Assembly: GCF_022234545.1 (NCBI RefSeq)
Contig: NZ_JAIEUI010000038.1
Coordinates: 1 to 32,887, forward strand
Source of the DNA: Paenibacillus piscarius
GTDB lineage: Bacteria > Bacillota > Bacilli > Paenibacillales > Paenibacillaceae
Direction of reading: 5' to 3'
Length of the DNA: 32,887 nt
Part shown: positions 23,419-31,512 of the stretch, piece after piece
How the letters are laid out: each line of letters starts with the position of its first letter
Numbering within the stretch: position 1 is the stretch's first letter
Notes under the pieces: model-generated
What the model saw: only the letters and a program-made list of their open reading frames with translations
What the model was told of the DNA's origin: nothing
Databases searched by the model: none
Translations under genes and position numbers: made by a program

Positions 23419-24340
23419 TCAGTTAAAACGAACAGCGGATCGAATTCTGGATCGTGCGGCTTCCGCAGTCCAAGGATTTACAGGGGAGTCTGAACGAAGA
23501 GAACTGGTTATGAGCTTTAAAGAAGTGTACGCATCGTATAGTGAGAAAATCAGCCGAATAGTCGAACGCATTAACGATGAGATTAACCAATTTAATAATC
23601 GGATTGAGAAACTGAACAAATACCGAAATACTACTGTAAAGAAAAACCTCGCTTTTTTAGGGGGTGGGCTTTCACAGTTGGGCAATATCAAGGCCGTCGA
23701 ACGTTTTGCACCTGAAGCGAGAATTGATCCTGTCCACATGCCGAGTAAGCATCTGGAAACGGTCGAGAGCTATATCGAGACGATCGATTGGAGTAAAGAT
23801 GATATTTTCTCAAAAACCTTCTTTAAGGGGATTATTGGTGTACGTCGGGAGACAAAGAAAGTGAATGTAGAGGCAGTACAGCGAATCGAAGAGTTTAAGA
23901 CGAACGGGAATCGTACGTTAGAGCTTGGAAATTTGAAATTTCGTTTTGTGCAAGAAGATATACATATTTTAGAAATTTACCAAGAAAGTGTAGAAATGAT
24001 TGCAGACACGATTGAGACTAAAGTTCTACCGGAGCTCCAGCTCATCCATGCATTCCTACAATGTGAAGAAATCAAAAATCAAGTCCTTTCAAACCGGGAA
24101 TTGTCGGTATCTGCTGAGATGGATGCTGGGGTGTTAGTTTCAGGACGCTATAAGAATCATTATCGATTTGTGAAGAATGCGTTTCTTTTCTTCGTCGTTT
24201 CCTCAAAAATTTACGACTCTCCTGTGTTAACAAAACTACTTACCAATGAGTCGCACGACGTAGAACGAGAAGCTGTCTCTGATTATGGCAGAATCATTAC
24301 AGAGCAGACAATCCAGCTGGAAAAATATCGAATAGATTGA
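23411..24340 (+). CDS. Helical, coiled-coil-rich protein, operon gene 2
   Basis: 309 aa from ATG 23411, overlapping gene 1, with GGGGGA upstream. Residues about 30-75 are a likely coiled coil (YSEKISRIVERINDEINQF, RIEKLNKYRN). The remainder is mostly alpha-helical, with no signal or obvious catalytic motif. A final conserved-looking stretch is SGRYKNHYRFVKNAFLFFVV. It ends ten bases before gene 3. I do not recognise the family. It may be a structural partner of the 611-aa protein. Confidence 0.6.
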   Translation: MIDQLKRTADRILDRAASAVQGFTGESERRELVMSFKEVYASYSEKISRIVERINDEINQFNNRIEKLNKYRNTTVKKNLAFLGGGLSQLGNIKAVERFAPEARIDPVHMPSKHLETVESYIETIDWSKDDIFSKTFFKGIIGVRRETKKVNVEAVQRIEEFKTNGNRTLELGNLKFRFVQEDIHILEIYQESVEMIADTIETKVLPELQLIHAFLQCEEIKNQVLSNRELSVSAEMDAGVLVSGRYKNHYRFVKNAFLFFVVSSKIYDSPVLTKLLTNESHDVEREAVSDYGRIITEQTIQLEKYRID

Positions 24341-24350
24341 GGAGGAAAAA

Positions 24351-26186
24351 ATGTCTCTGCGAAAAGTAATAGATGCAAGAACAACGCTGCTGGAACAGGA
24401 GCAGAAGTTGTACACCTCTGCTATCACACAGATTAATTCGGAGATGAAAGGGTTGTTGACCAACAATTTCGGTTCAAAGCTTATTAATAACTGTGGTCGT
24501 GATCTCGCCGGCGAACTCGTCCGTAACTTTTTTGATACCTCAGATTATTATGTTACTGCCGATCAACTGATGGAACGAATTTTAAAGTTTAAGTACGACA
24601 GCGAGTATGATCCACTGATGGAGACTAACGCGCTACGGAAGTCGATATTTAATTATAATGACCTTGAGAGCTCCACAACGCTAGTAGCAATTATGAACGA
24701 TTTAGAAAGTTCAAAGCAAAAGCTCTTCGAAAAAGAGAAGTTTGAGAACGAGAACGGTAAGCTGAAATCTCACTATAAAGATCGAAACATGATTCATAAA
24801 GGTAAGCTGCAGTACCGTTCAGACCGCCATGCTAACGGGACTATGAAAGATGACTACACTGATAAGACAGAGACCTCGAAAAAAAATTCACGTGGGGAAC
24901 AAGTGAGTCAATTACATGTGGAGCATACGCAAGCTTTGAGTACTGCATATGTGTACAATCGCTATTTGAAAGAGGGTGCGGAGGAACGGATTAAAGAATT
25001 CTATAACTCCTCAGATAACTTTACAATGATGTTCAAAACTGCAAATCAATCCAAGGGCGATGTCAAGGTTGAAGTGAACGTAAAAGTGAAGGACTCTGAT
25101 GGTGTGAGATACGAGAAAATCGATATTACACATAAAGCAACTTCTCACCAAATAGCAGAAGCCATTGAGAATCGTTGGACGCACCTTCCTGATGAAGCGA
25201 AAAAGAAGATGAAGGAAGCTGGTTACCTTGATGATGAAGGCAAAGTCCCGAAACATGTAAAGGCGGAACTGGTGAAGAATTATCGTAGATCGCAAAACGC
25301 TGAAAGTAAAAAGATTTTGAAGGAAACTGACTATAAGAAAGTGTCGAAGGACGCTGCCAAGCATACCGCAAAATCACTCGGTAAAATGTTGGCTGGCCAG
25401 GTCATCTATTATACGGTACCACCACTAATTTACGAGCTTAGAATGATTTTACAGGATAAGAAGGTTAATCTGAAAGAGGCATTGCATAAGCTCGAAAAAG
25501 CGGGAGAGCGTGTTGTTAAGTACGTCTTCTCTAAACTTGGTACAATATTCAATAACTTGGTGAGCCAGGGATTGAAAAAATTTCTAAAATCGTTTTTCGA
25601 TATACTCCTCAACGTAGTAAAGTCGACCATTCAGAAAATGCTCAAGCTGCTGAAGAATCTTGTTCTGGCTGTTGTGGATGCGGCTAAAGTAATTGGAGAC
25701 AAACTTGCGACCCCAAGCCAGAAGGCAGACTCCGTCTTTCAGCTGCTGTCTGTGAGCGTAACTTCATTCGTGCTTGAACTGTTGTTTGAGTATGTAGAGC
25801 GCCAGTTTGCGATTCCTGAGCCGCTTCTACTGCCGCTCCAAGTAATCACTACCGTCATCTGCACAAACCTTATTATGTTAGTCTTGGAGCATGCTGACCT
25901 GTTTAATGTTCGCCATGGCCTACTGCTAACGAATATCCAGCAGGTCATTCAGCGGGAAAATCAGTTGTACATACAGAGCATTGGTAATCTAAGCGCATCA
26001 AATAGGGAAGAAGCGGAAAGGAAGTTACAAGAAGTTGCTGCCGAAATTGAGGAGGCGAAACTGCATCTACAGCGGATTAATCCACATACTGACTCCGTGC
26101 AAGAGGATCTTCAAAAAATTAATACAGCTTTTGATATGAATATCGACTTTGAAAAAGAATGGAAAACATACTTGGGAGTTGTATAA
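24351..26186 (+). CDS. 611-aa protein with HNH-like motif and membrane-like helical region, operon gene 3
   Basis: ATG 24351 is preceded by GAGGAGG. Residues 189-237 contain H189-V-E-H192, then D222-N223-F-T and N232-Q-S-K-G-D237. The order H-x2-H, DN, NxSKGD follows HNH/ββα-metal endonuclease cores, where the last block is usually NxxKGD. Residues about 345-365 and 415-445 are hydrophobic or amphipathic helices. Residues 463-515 (VFQLLSVSVTSFVLELLF, LQVITTVICTNLIMLVLE) look membrane-embedded. The C-terminus (535-575) is a coiled coil. I infer a membrane-associated nuclease-like effector; the nuclease call rests on the motif alone. Neighbours on both sides are small membrane proteins. Confidence 0.6.
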   Translation: MSLRKVIDARTTLLEQEQKLYTSAITQINSEMKGLLTNNFGSKLINNCGRDLAGELVRNFFDTSDYYVTADQLMERILKFKYDSEYDPLMETNALRKSIFNYNDLESSTTLVAIMNDLESSKQKLFEKEKFENENGKLKSHYKDRNMIHKGKLQYRSDRHANGTMKDDYTDKTETSKKNSRGEQVSQLHVEHTQALSTAYVYNRYLKEGAEERIKEFYNSSDNFTMMFKTANQSKGDVKVEVNVKVKDSDGVRYEKIDITHKATSHQIAEAIENRWTHLPDEAKKKMKEAGYLDDEGKVPKHVKAELVKNYRRSQNAESKKILKETDYKKVSKDAAKHTAKSLGKMLAGQVIYYTVPPLIYELRMILQDKKVNLKEALHKLEKAGERVVKYVFSKLGTIFNNLVSQGLKKFLKSFFDILLNVVKSTIQKMLKLLKNLVLAVVDAAKVIGDKLATPSQKADSVFQLLSVSVTSFVLELLFEYVERQFAIPEPLLLPLQVITTVICTNLIMLVLEHADLFNVRHGLLLTNIQQVIQRENQLYIQSIGNLSASNREEAERKLQEVAAEIEEAKLHLQRINPHTDSVQEDLQKINTAFDMNIDFEKEWKTYLGVV

Positions 26187-26190
26187 AGAT

Positions 26191-26265
26191 ATGCTCTATA
26201 TTATTGCATTCATCATCGTCGTTCTTGTCATTGCAGGCTGCTGCGCGAAATTGAACAGCCGTTAA
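26191..26265 (+). CDS. 24-aa membrane micropeptide, operon gene 4
   Basis: An ATG four bases after the previous stop encodes MLYIIAFIIVVLVIAGCCAK and four more residues. It is a single hydrophobic helix with a Gly-Cys-Cys end reminiscent of a lipobox. It lies snugly between two operon genes. No strong ribosome site is visible besides coupling (GGGAG within the preceding gene end). Confidence 0.45.
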   Translation: MLYIIAFIIVVLVIAGCCAKLNSR

Positions 26266-26286
26266 TTGTGAAAGGGATAAGTACTT

Positions 26287-26664
26287 ATGGAATTTAGAAA
26301 ATGGTTAATCGGTGTACGTCAGGACTTTGGTGTCATTCCGCTCTGCAATGGGAAGCCAGCGCGCGCCCCGCATATTGGTGATTTTTGCTTTCCATTGTGC
26401 TGGAGATGTACTAGTGTGGTCGGAAGTACGATTATCTGCGCCGCAATCCATCTCGCGATGCAGATAGATTACTTCCAGTGGGGAGGCAACGTAATAGGTA
26501 TAGGTATGGCTGCCATTCTTTTCACTTCACCTATGTTGTGGGACGGGTGGATACAATACGGGAGGCATCGGGAAAGTACTAACGTCAGACGATTGGTTAC
26601 TGGCTCGCTATGCGGTATCGGGGTCTGGTTTTGGGCAAACCTTTTGCTTTCAGTACTTGATTAA
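26287..26664 (+). CDS. DUF2085 family membrane protein, operon gene 5
   Basis: 125 aa. The diagnostic PLCWRCTSVVGS (residues 36-47) corresponds to the DUF2085 PLCaRCtGiyxG signature. The later SPMLWDGWIQ and ESTNVRRLVTGSLCGIGVWF match the DG..Q and R..TG.l.G pattern. Three membrane helices are likely (about 46-60, 68-82, 103-122). The function of the family is unknown. AAGGGATAA is a modest ribosome site. It closes the operon; copy 3 of the repeat follows. Confidence 0.75.
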   Translation: MEFRKWLIGVRQDFGVIPLCNGKPARAPHIGDFCFPLCWRCTSVVGSTIICAAIHLAMQIDYFQWGGNVIGIGMAAILFTSPMLWDGWIQYGRHRESTNVRRLVTGSLCGIGVWFWANLLLSVLD

Positions 26665-26755
26665 AATGTATGTCTGATTCAAACTCACTGATTATTTTTC
26701 ACGGGAAAACTTAGGGGGGAATCTAGAGATGATCATTGGGGAATGAAGTATTGTT

Positions 26756-26950
26756 ACAGGGATCACCGGTTCCGGTAATGTCTATCAGAACCAAAAATTT
26801 ATCTCTGTGACAGCTACAGATGGATTTTACCGGATGAAAATTTCCACCGATCCTGTAGGGATACATAGTTTAGCGAATTGTATCACTAAGCAAGTAGAGA
26901 TCTTTGGCAGCATGTATGATTATGTGCAGAATGTCAGATGGACAAAATAA
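26756..26950 (+). pseudogene. Tail of the large pilus-locus protein, copy 3
   Basis: The frame reads GITGSGNVYQNQKFISVTAT, continues YRMKISTD and ends VQNVRWTK before TAA at 26948. It matches copies 1 and 2 but includes a few residues further upstream (VYQNQKF, compare VYQSRKY in copy 1). No start codon belongs to it. Confidence 0.7.
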
Positions 26951-26964
26951 AAAGAAAGCAGCTG

Positions 26965-26990
26965 ACCCCATCGTTCCTGATGGGGTTTTA
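26965..26990 (+). terminator. Terminator after the protein tail, copy 3
   Basis: ACCCCATC (26965-26972) and GATGGGGT (26979-26986) form an 8-bp stem followed by TTTTA. The stem is one pair longer than in copies 1 and 2. Confidence 0.65.
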
Positions 26991-27029
26991 CTTGTGAAGT
27001 AACGAGAAAGCTCATATGAGGAGGAAAAC

Positions 27030-27209
27030 ATGACATCTAACTTATGTACACTGCTGGAGGTAATCGTGATCTGTGGCCTGCAACTGCTATTTCCGGACCT
27101 AGGAGTATGGATTGATGGCCACAGGAAATATGTTGCTGATAATATTCTTAATCATGCTTTGCTGCTGGTTCAGCTACACGGATATCACGGAGCGGCGGAT
27201 CTCCAATAA
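27030..27209 (+). CDS. Small hydrophobic ORF copy 3, extended by stop-codon loss
   Basis: It starts MTSNLCTLLEVIVICGLQ, as in the other copies. The TAG that ends them (13436, 22421) is TGG here, so translation would continue to TAA at 27207. The frame then runs through the peptidase gene in another frame, adding 33 residues (VWIDGHRKYVADNILNH and on). The extension is unlikely to have a function and would interfere with initiation at 27115. Confidence 0.45.
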   Translation: MTSNLCTLLEVIVICGLQLLFPDLGVWIDGHRKYVADNILNHALLLVQLHGYHGAADLQ

Positions 27210-27522
27210 GCTAACGTACCCAGCAATTTTATCATTGCTAGTGCTCAGGATAGGATTCAGCCCGGAATATTTATGGGGACTGGTCCCAGGCGCAGTGTTG
27301 TTCCTGATCTTCATGATCAGCCCCCGCTCGTTAGGGGCAGGTGACGTGAAGTTAGTTGCACTGCTTGGATTATGTATCGGCCTGGAACGAGTGGTGGTCA
27401 CTCTATTGTTGATGTGTATTTTTGTTTTTCTGTATTTGGGAGGAAGAAAGTTGCTGTCAGTAGAGACCCAAATCTCTGTGCCATTGGCACCATTTCTGAC
27501 TTCGGCTTGCTATGGACTGTAG
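27115..27522 (+). CDS. Prepilin peptidase copy 3, frameshifted near its C-terminus
   Basis: 135 aa from ATG 27115, with both catalytic motifs (SYTDITERRISNKL, GAGDVKL) and the LLGLCIGLE segment that copy 2 lacks. Near 27500 one base appears to be missing: restoring it would give PFLTFGLLWTVGTL and a stop at the same TGA as copy 2, whereas the present frame ends SACYGL. The loss affects only the last helix. The enzyme may or may not work; it is again an orphan. Confidence 0.7.
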   Translation: MATGNMLLIIFLIMLCCWFSYTDITERRISNKLTYPAILSLLVLRIGFSPEYLWGLVPGAVLFLIFMISPRSLGAGDVKLVALLGLCIGLERVVVTLLLMCIFVFLYLGGRKLLSVETQISVPLAPFLTSACYGL

Positions 27523-27524
27523 GC

Positions 27525-27666
27525 ACTTTATGACTACAAATTGTCGATTTACAGATTGTTACAATCGTGTTAATGTGAAGCTACACGGATCGGAAGCACC
27601 GGCGTGTAGTCCGAAAGTATCAGCGCAACCGCCCTGTTAGCTTAGGCTGGCAGGGCGGTTTTTGTC
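27525..27666 (+). ncRNA. Structured element E3 with strong terminator
   Basis: This is the counterpart of E2. Stem CTACACG (27581-27587) with CGTGTAG (27603-27609) is followed by CCGAAAGTATCAG (27611-27623). The element ends with a perfect 10-bp terminator stem, AACCGCCCTG (27627-27636) with CAGGGCGGTT (27651-27660), then T residues. The stem arms are better paired here than in E2. It lies 110 bp upstream of the DUF4297-HerA pair. Confidence 0.6.
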
Positions 27667-27776
27667 TTTTTGATTCGCTCAAATAACTTAACATGATTTA
27701 ATGATATAAAGTACATCATGATACATTCCTTAGAAATATAAAAAAATATATCAAACATGCTGGAGGTTTTGGGTAT

Positions 27777-28988
27777 ATGAAAAATAGAGAGGCTATTGAT
27801 ACTATTCGTGGTTATTTTTATCAATTTGATTATACAATTTCAAAATTATTAGAATTAAAGAATGATACTGATGCAATTGTTGTAGAAGGAATAGAAGATG
27901 TTGATATTAAAACTACCTCAGATGAAGAGGCAGTTCAATGTAAGTATTATGCTAAAACAGAATATAATCACTCAGTTATTGCCAAACCTATTAGATTCAT
28001 GCTTAATCATTATAAAAAGGTGAAAGATGGCTTAGCGAATAAAGTGAATTATACTTTATATGGTCATTTCAAAAAGGGACAAGACAAACTAGTTCTCCCA
28101 ATTAATATAACCTTTTTGAAAGAGAACTTCTTAAATTATACCAACGACAATATTAAATACTCTCATCACATTGACCTAGATCTAACGGATAATGATCTGG
28201 AAGAGTTTCTTTTAGTCCTTTCTATAAACATTAATGCCTCTGATTATAATACTCAATTTTCAAACATTATCGGTCAATTAGAAAAACAATTCAATTGTTC
28301 TTCTTTTGAAGCCGAATTTTATTATTACAACAATGCACTTAAAGTAATTAAGGATGTAGCAGTCAATTCAAATATAACAGAAAGAGAAATAACCAAAGGT
28401 GATTTTTTGAATAAAATAAATAATCAAACAGTACTTTTTAACGAGTGGTTTGTGAAATTTAAAAGTAAAAAAATCTTCCTTTCGGATTTAAGGAGCAAAT
28501 ACTTCGCCAATTTAAATACTTCCCCATTTGAAAGATTCTTCTTTGTTGAAGTTTCAAATCAGAACTATTTGAGGTCTGAACTAAAAGAATTATTATTCTC
28601 AATATCGAAAAAATGGTCGAAAATATCTAAGAGAGAAAGCAATCCATACTGCCCATACGTTTACATACATAATATACCTGAACAAGAGTTAATTGAATTG
28701 AAAAGAGAAATGTACTCAGAAGGATTTATTACTATTGATGGATTTGATTTTCAGGGGGCTCCGTTTAACCCAAAATCCATTATTAAAACTCCGAATTATG
28801 AAAATCAAATTAGACTGAAAATCATTAATAAAATTGAGTATGTCAAATTAATATTTGATGAAAATAGAAGAACAAAGGAGAGTTATCAATTTTATAAAAA
28901 ATTACCGTTTTTAAATCTAGATTATCCAAATATAAAAGATATTAAAATTCAATTCGAAGAAATTAATGACATAAAGGAGGTTATTTAA
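27777..28988 (+). CDS. DUF4297 (Cap4-type) nuclease-domain protein of a HerA anti-phage system
   Basis: 403 aa; ATG 27777 has GGAGG ten bases upstream. The N-terminus has RGYFYQFDYTISKLLEL, then EGIEDVDI (residues 37-44) and AVQCKYYAK (Q54-x-K56). This is the order of the PD-(D/E)xK fold in DUF4297/Cap4 endonucleases, with D41 or D43 and the QxK lysine as likely catalytic residues. The rest is helical and poorly conserved, ending next to HerA. DUF4297 with HerA is an established defence pair in which the two assemble into a nuclease complex. GC content is very low here, unlike the pyr genes, consistent with transfer. Confidence 0.85.
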   Translation: MKNREAIDTIRGYFYQFDYTISKLLELKNDTDAIVVEGIEDVDIKTTSDEEAVQCKYYAKTEYNHSVIAKPIRFMLNHYKKVKDGLANKVNYTLYGHFKKGQDKLVLPINITFLKENFLNYTNDNIKYSHHIDLDLTDNDLEEFLLVLSININASDYNTQFSNIIGQLEKQFNCSSFEAEFYYYNNALKVIKDVAVNSNITEREITKGDFLNKINNQTVLFNEWFVKFKSKKIFLSDLRSKYFANLNTSPFERFFFVEVSNQNYLRSELKELLFSISKKWSKISKRESNPYCPYVYIHNIPEQELIELKREMYSEGFITIDGFDFQGAPFNPKSIIKTPNYENQIRLKIINKIEYVKLIFDENRRTKESYQFYKKLPFLNLDYPNIKDIKIQFEEINDIKEVI

Positions 28989-30767
28989 TTGTCTGATGTA
29001 ATTGAAAAAATAAACGCTGAGGTCATCTCTGTATATCCAAACAAGGTAAAAATTTCTGTTGACAATCTTGAGGATTTTAGACTTGCAGATGAGTCATTAA
29101 AAGTTGGTTCATATTTGCGCGTATCGGATAACGATAACGTAGTATTAATTGCAATTATTGAAAACTTCTCAATTGAAGTAAACGACAGTGGAGCTAAAAA
29201 ATACCTTATTGAAGCAAATCCATTGGGAATTATTAAAAATGATAGGTTCATAAGAGGTGGAGATTCACTAGCCATTCCACCAAAAAAAGTAGAGCCTGCT
29301 ACCGAAGATGAAATAAAGAAAATATACGAACATTCAATCTTACAAACTGAAAAGTTCTCATTTGCATCGTTGTCTTCTAACCTTAATGTACGGATACCTG
29401 TAAATGGTAATAAGTTCTTTAATAAGCATATTGCAGTTGTCGGTTCAACTGGATCTGGTAAATCCCATACAGTATCAACAATAATTCAAAAAGCAGTTTC
29501 TGAAAAAAGTGGGGGTTTTTCTCTGAATAATTCTCATGTGGTTATATTCGACATTCATTCCGAATATGAGTCTGCTTTTCCAGATGCGAATTTCATCGAC
29601 ATTAATAATCTTACTTTACCGTACTGGTTATTAAATAGTGAGGAATTAGAAGAAATACTACTTGATACAGGTGAGAGAGACAACTATAATCAATCATCTG
29701 TTTTTAGAACTTTGGTCACAGAAAATAAAAAGAAGTATAATGCGGGAAATACAAAAATTTTCTATGACACTCCAGTTTTCTTTGATATTAATGAGATAAT
29801 GAATGCTTTGATTAACTTGAAGAATGAAATAAAAAATTATAAAGCCTCAGACCATTACATGATAATTGATGATTCTTATACATTAGTTGACGGTAGTACG
29901 AAGATTGATTCTGGGATTCGTCTCAACGAAGAGCAACGACTTTTGAAATATTTTGACGGAGAATTAAAGTTTCATCCCACTAAAGGCCAGAACATCTCCA
30001 AAGGAGATTATGCAGATGGAACCCTGGATAAATTCTCCGTAAGATTTCAAGCGAAGATTATCCAAAACAGATTGGATTTTTTATTTGGTGATAAATCTAA
30101 AAAGATTACATTTGAAGAAACATTGCAGCAATTACTTGGTTATACAAAAGATAAGGAAACAAATGTTACTGTTATTGATCTTAGCGGAGTTCCTTTCGAA
30201 GTATTAAGTATTACCGTTTCATTGATCTCAAGAATGATATTTGAATATGGTTACTTCTATAAACGTTTGAGAACAAAGAAGAATGCTACTGAAAAAATTA
30301 ATAATGATATACCTATTCTACTCGTGTATGAAGAGGCACATAAATATGTACCGAATAGCGACTTAGCTAAATTTAGATCTTCTAAGAAATCTATAGAAAG
30401 AATTGCGAAAGAAGGTAGAAAATATGGAGTGACTTTACTACTAGCAAGTCAAAGGCCTTCAGAAATATCTGAAACCATATTTTCACAATGTAATAATTTT
30501 ATTGCAATGCGTTTGACAAATCCCAATGATCAAAGTTATGTGAAAAAACTTTTACCTGATACTTTAGGAACCCTAATTGATAAAATGCCAACATTAAAAG
30601 CAGGCGAGGCTCTGTTAATTGGTGAATCAATCATTCTTCCATCTATTGTACAAATAGATCCGTGTAGAAACCCACCTTCTTCAAATGACATTCCATACTG
30701 GGAAATTTGGAAAGAAGAATGGAAGTTATTAAGCATCGATGAAATTAAGATGGAATGGTACAAATAA
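28989..30767 (+). CDS. herA: HerA-type AAA+ ATPase of the DUF4297-HerA defence pair
   Basis: 592 aa from TTG 28989, directly after the DUF4297 stop, with AAAGGAGG eight bases upstream. Residues 1-100 form the N-terminal HAS-barrel (VISVYPNKVKISVDN, YLIEANPLGII). Walker A is GSTGSGKS (152-159), the following strand is VVIFDIHSEY, Walker B is ILLVYEEAH (443-451), and the sensor-like LLASQRPSEIS is at 484-494. These mark the HerA/FtsK family. Together with the preceding nuclease-like protein it forms a two-gene anti-phage operon. No NurA gene is present, which separates it from the archaeal repair system. Confidence 0.9.
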   Translation: MSDVIEKINAEVISVYPNKVKISVDNLEDFRLADESLKVGSYLRVSDNDNVVLIAIIENFSIEVNDSGAKKYLIEANPLGIIKNDRFIRGGDSLAIPPKKVEPATEDEIKKIYEHSILQTEKFSFASLSSNLNVRIPVNGNKFFNKHIAVVGSTGSGKSHTVSTIIQKAVSEKSGGFSLNNSHVVIFDIHSEYESAFPDANFIDINNLTLPYWLLNSEELEEILLDTGERDNYNQSSVFRTLVTENKKKYNAGNTKIFYDTPVFFDINEIMNALINLKNEIKNYKASDHYMIIDDSYTLVDGSTKIDSGIRLNEEQRLLKYFDGELKFHPTKGQNISKGDYADGTLDKFSVRFQAKIIQNRLDFLFGDKSKKITFEETLQQLLGYTKDKETNVTVIDLSGVPFEVLSITVSLISRMIFEYGYFYKRLRTKKNATEKINNDIPILLVYEEAHKYVPNSDLAKFRSSKKSIERIAKEGRKYGVTLLLASQRPSEISETIFSQCNNFIAMRLTNPNDQSYVKKLLPDTLGTLIDKMPTLKAGEALLIGESIILPSIVQIDPCRNPPSSNDIPYWEIWKEEWKLLSIDEIKMEWYK

Positions 30768-31135
30768 ACTGTACTTTATGTGTTAGGAGAGATTTATTAA
30801 GTGGACTACCTACTTAGATTTCCATCTTGAATGCGACCTAGACGCATGTTGGATAAAATAACTTACTTCTCTTTCCAATATGAACTTTTGTTAATTTATA
30901 TTTAGTTAATATCTTCAATATACAGAACATAATAAATACAAATATTACAATTTTACCCTTTTTCGACTTAGAAAAATCCACTCGAGTATACTCCAACCCT
31001 CATGATACCATGTGGTCATTGTTGAGTGTCTACTTGAAGGCTATGATTCATTCCACTGTCTTCTTTTTTAGTAGAATTTAAGAGGAATGTGGTAAGATTG
31101 AGTTGTAAATAATACCAGAAAGAGGGGGAGTTTGT
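30768..31135. other. AT-rich intergenic stretch after herA
   Basis: Nothing coding of reasonable length is seen. A short plus-strand frame at about 30800 (GTG GAC TAC ...) has AGGAGAG upstream but stops after nine codons and may be a broken gene start. No clear terminator is visible after herA. Confidence 0.5.
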
Positions 31136-31426
31136 TTGTCACTATCATCGAAAATCATAGAACAAATTCGAATACAGGTTATCGATTATGAGTCATATGC
31201 AAGTATGGCAGAAAGTAAACAAAATGAAGTTAATGGTTTGAAATCTCTTAAAAAATCAAAATCAATCGATTATCAGCTTCGGGAGGCTCAAGATTTTTTA
31301 ATTCAGTTTGAAACAAGAGCAAATACTAGTAGAATTGCTGCCCTAAGACTTTCAGAAGCTTTTAAAGAAGACTTTGATTCTACTGAAAGAGTCGAAGTTA
31401 AAGAATTGACAGATAAACTAAAGTAG
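31136..31426 (+). CDS. 96-aa helical protein of unknown function
   Basis: It starts at TTG 31136 behind GAGGGGGAG. The sequence (SKIIEQIRIQVIDYESYASM, LREAQDFLIQFETRA) is almost entirely amphipathic helix and likely a coiled coil. No family is recognised. It is separated from the 31513 gene by 86 bp, possibly co-transcribed. Confidence 0.5.
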   Translation: MSLSSKIIEQIRIQVIDYESYASMAESKQNEVNGLKSLKKSKSIDYQLREAQDFLIQFETRANTSRIAALRLSEAFKEDFDSTERVEVKELTDKLK

Positions 31427-31512
31427 CACGTTGTCGGGATTCCAAGGTCCTTTCTCTAGCGTGGTACTAATAAAAAATACAATCTACAAAAAAGATTATT
31501 AGGGGGAAAAAT

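Larger units (their letters stand above)
26795..27666 (+). repeat. Copy 3 of the pilus-tail / peptidase direct repeat, including element E3
   Basis: Same order as copy 2: tail, terminator, small ORF, peptidase, E-element with terminator. The 27112-27312 part is nearly identical to copy 1, and the 27312-27666 part follows copy 2. It is therefore the best available proxy for the ancestral unit. Confidence 0.8.

Noticed and set aside
27550..27666. CRISPR-like repeats
   Set aside because: E-elements occur once per cassette, kilobases apart, with no spacer array or cas genes.
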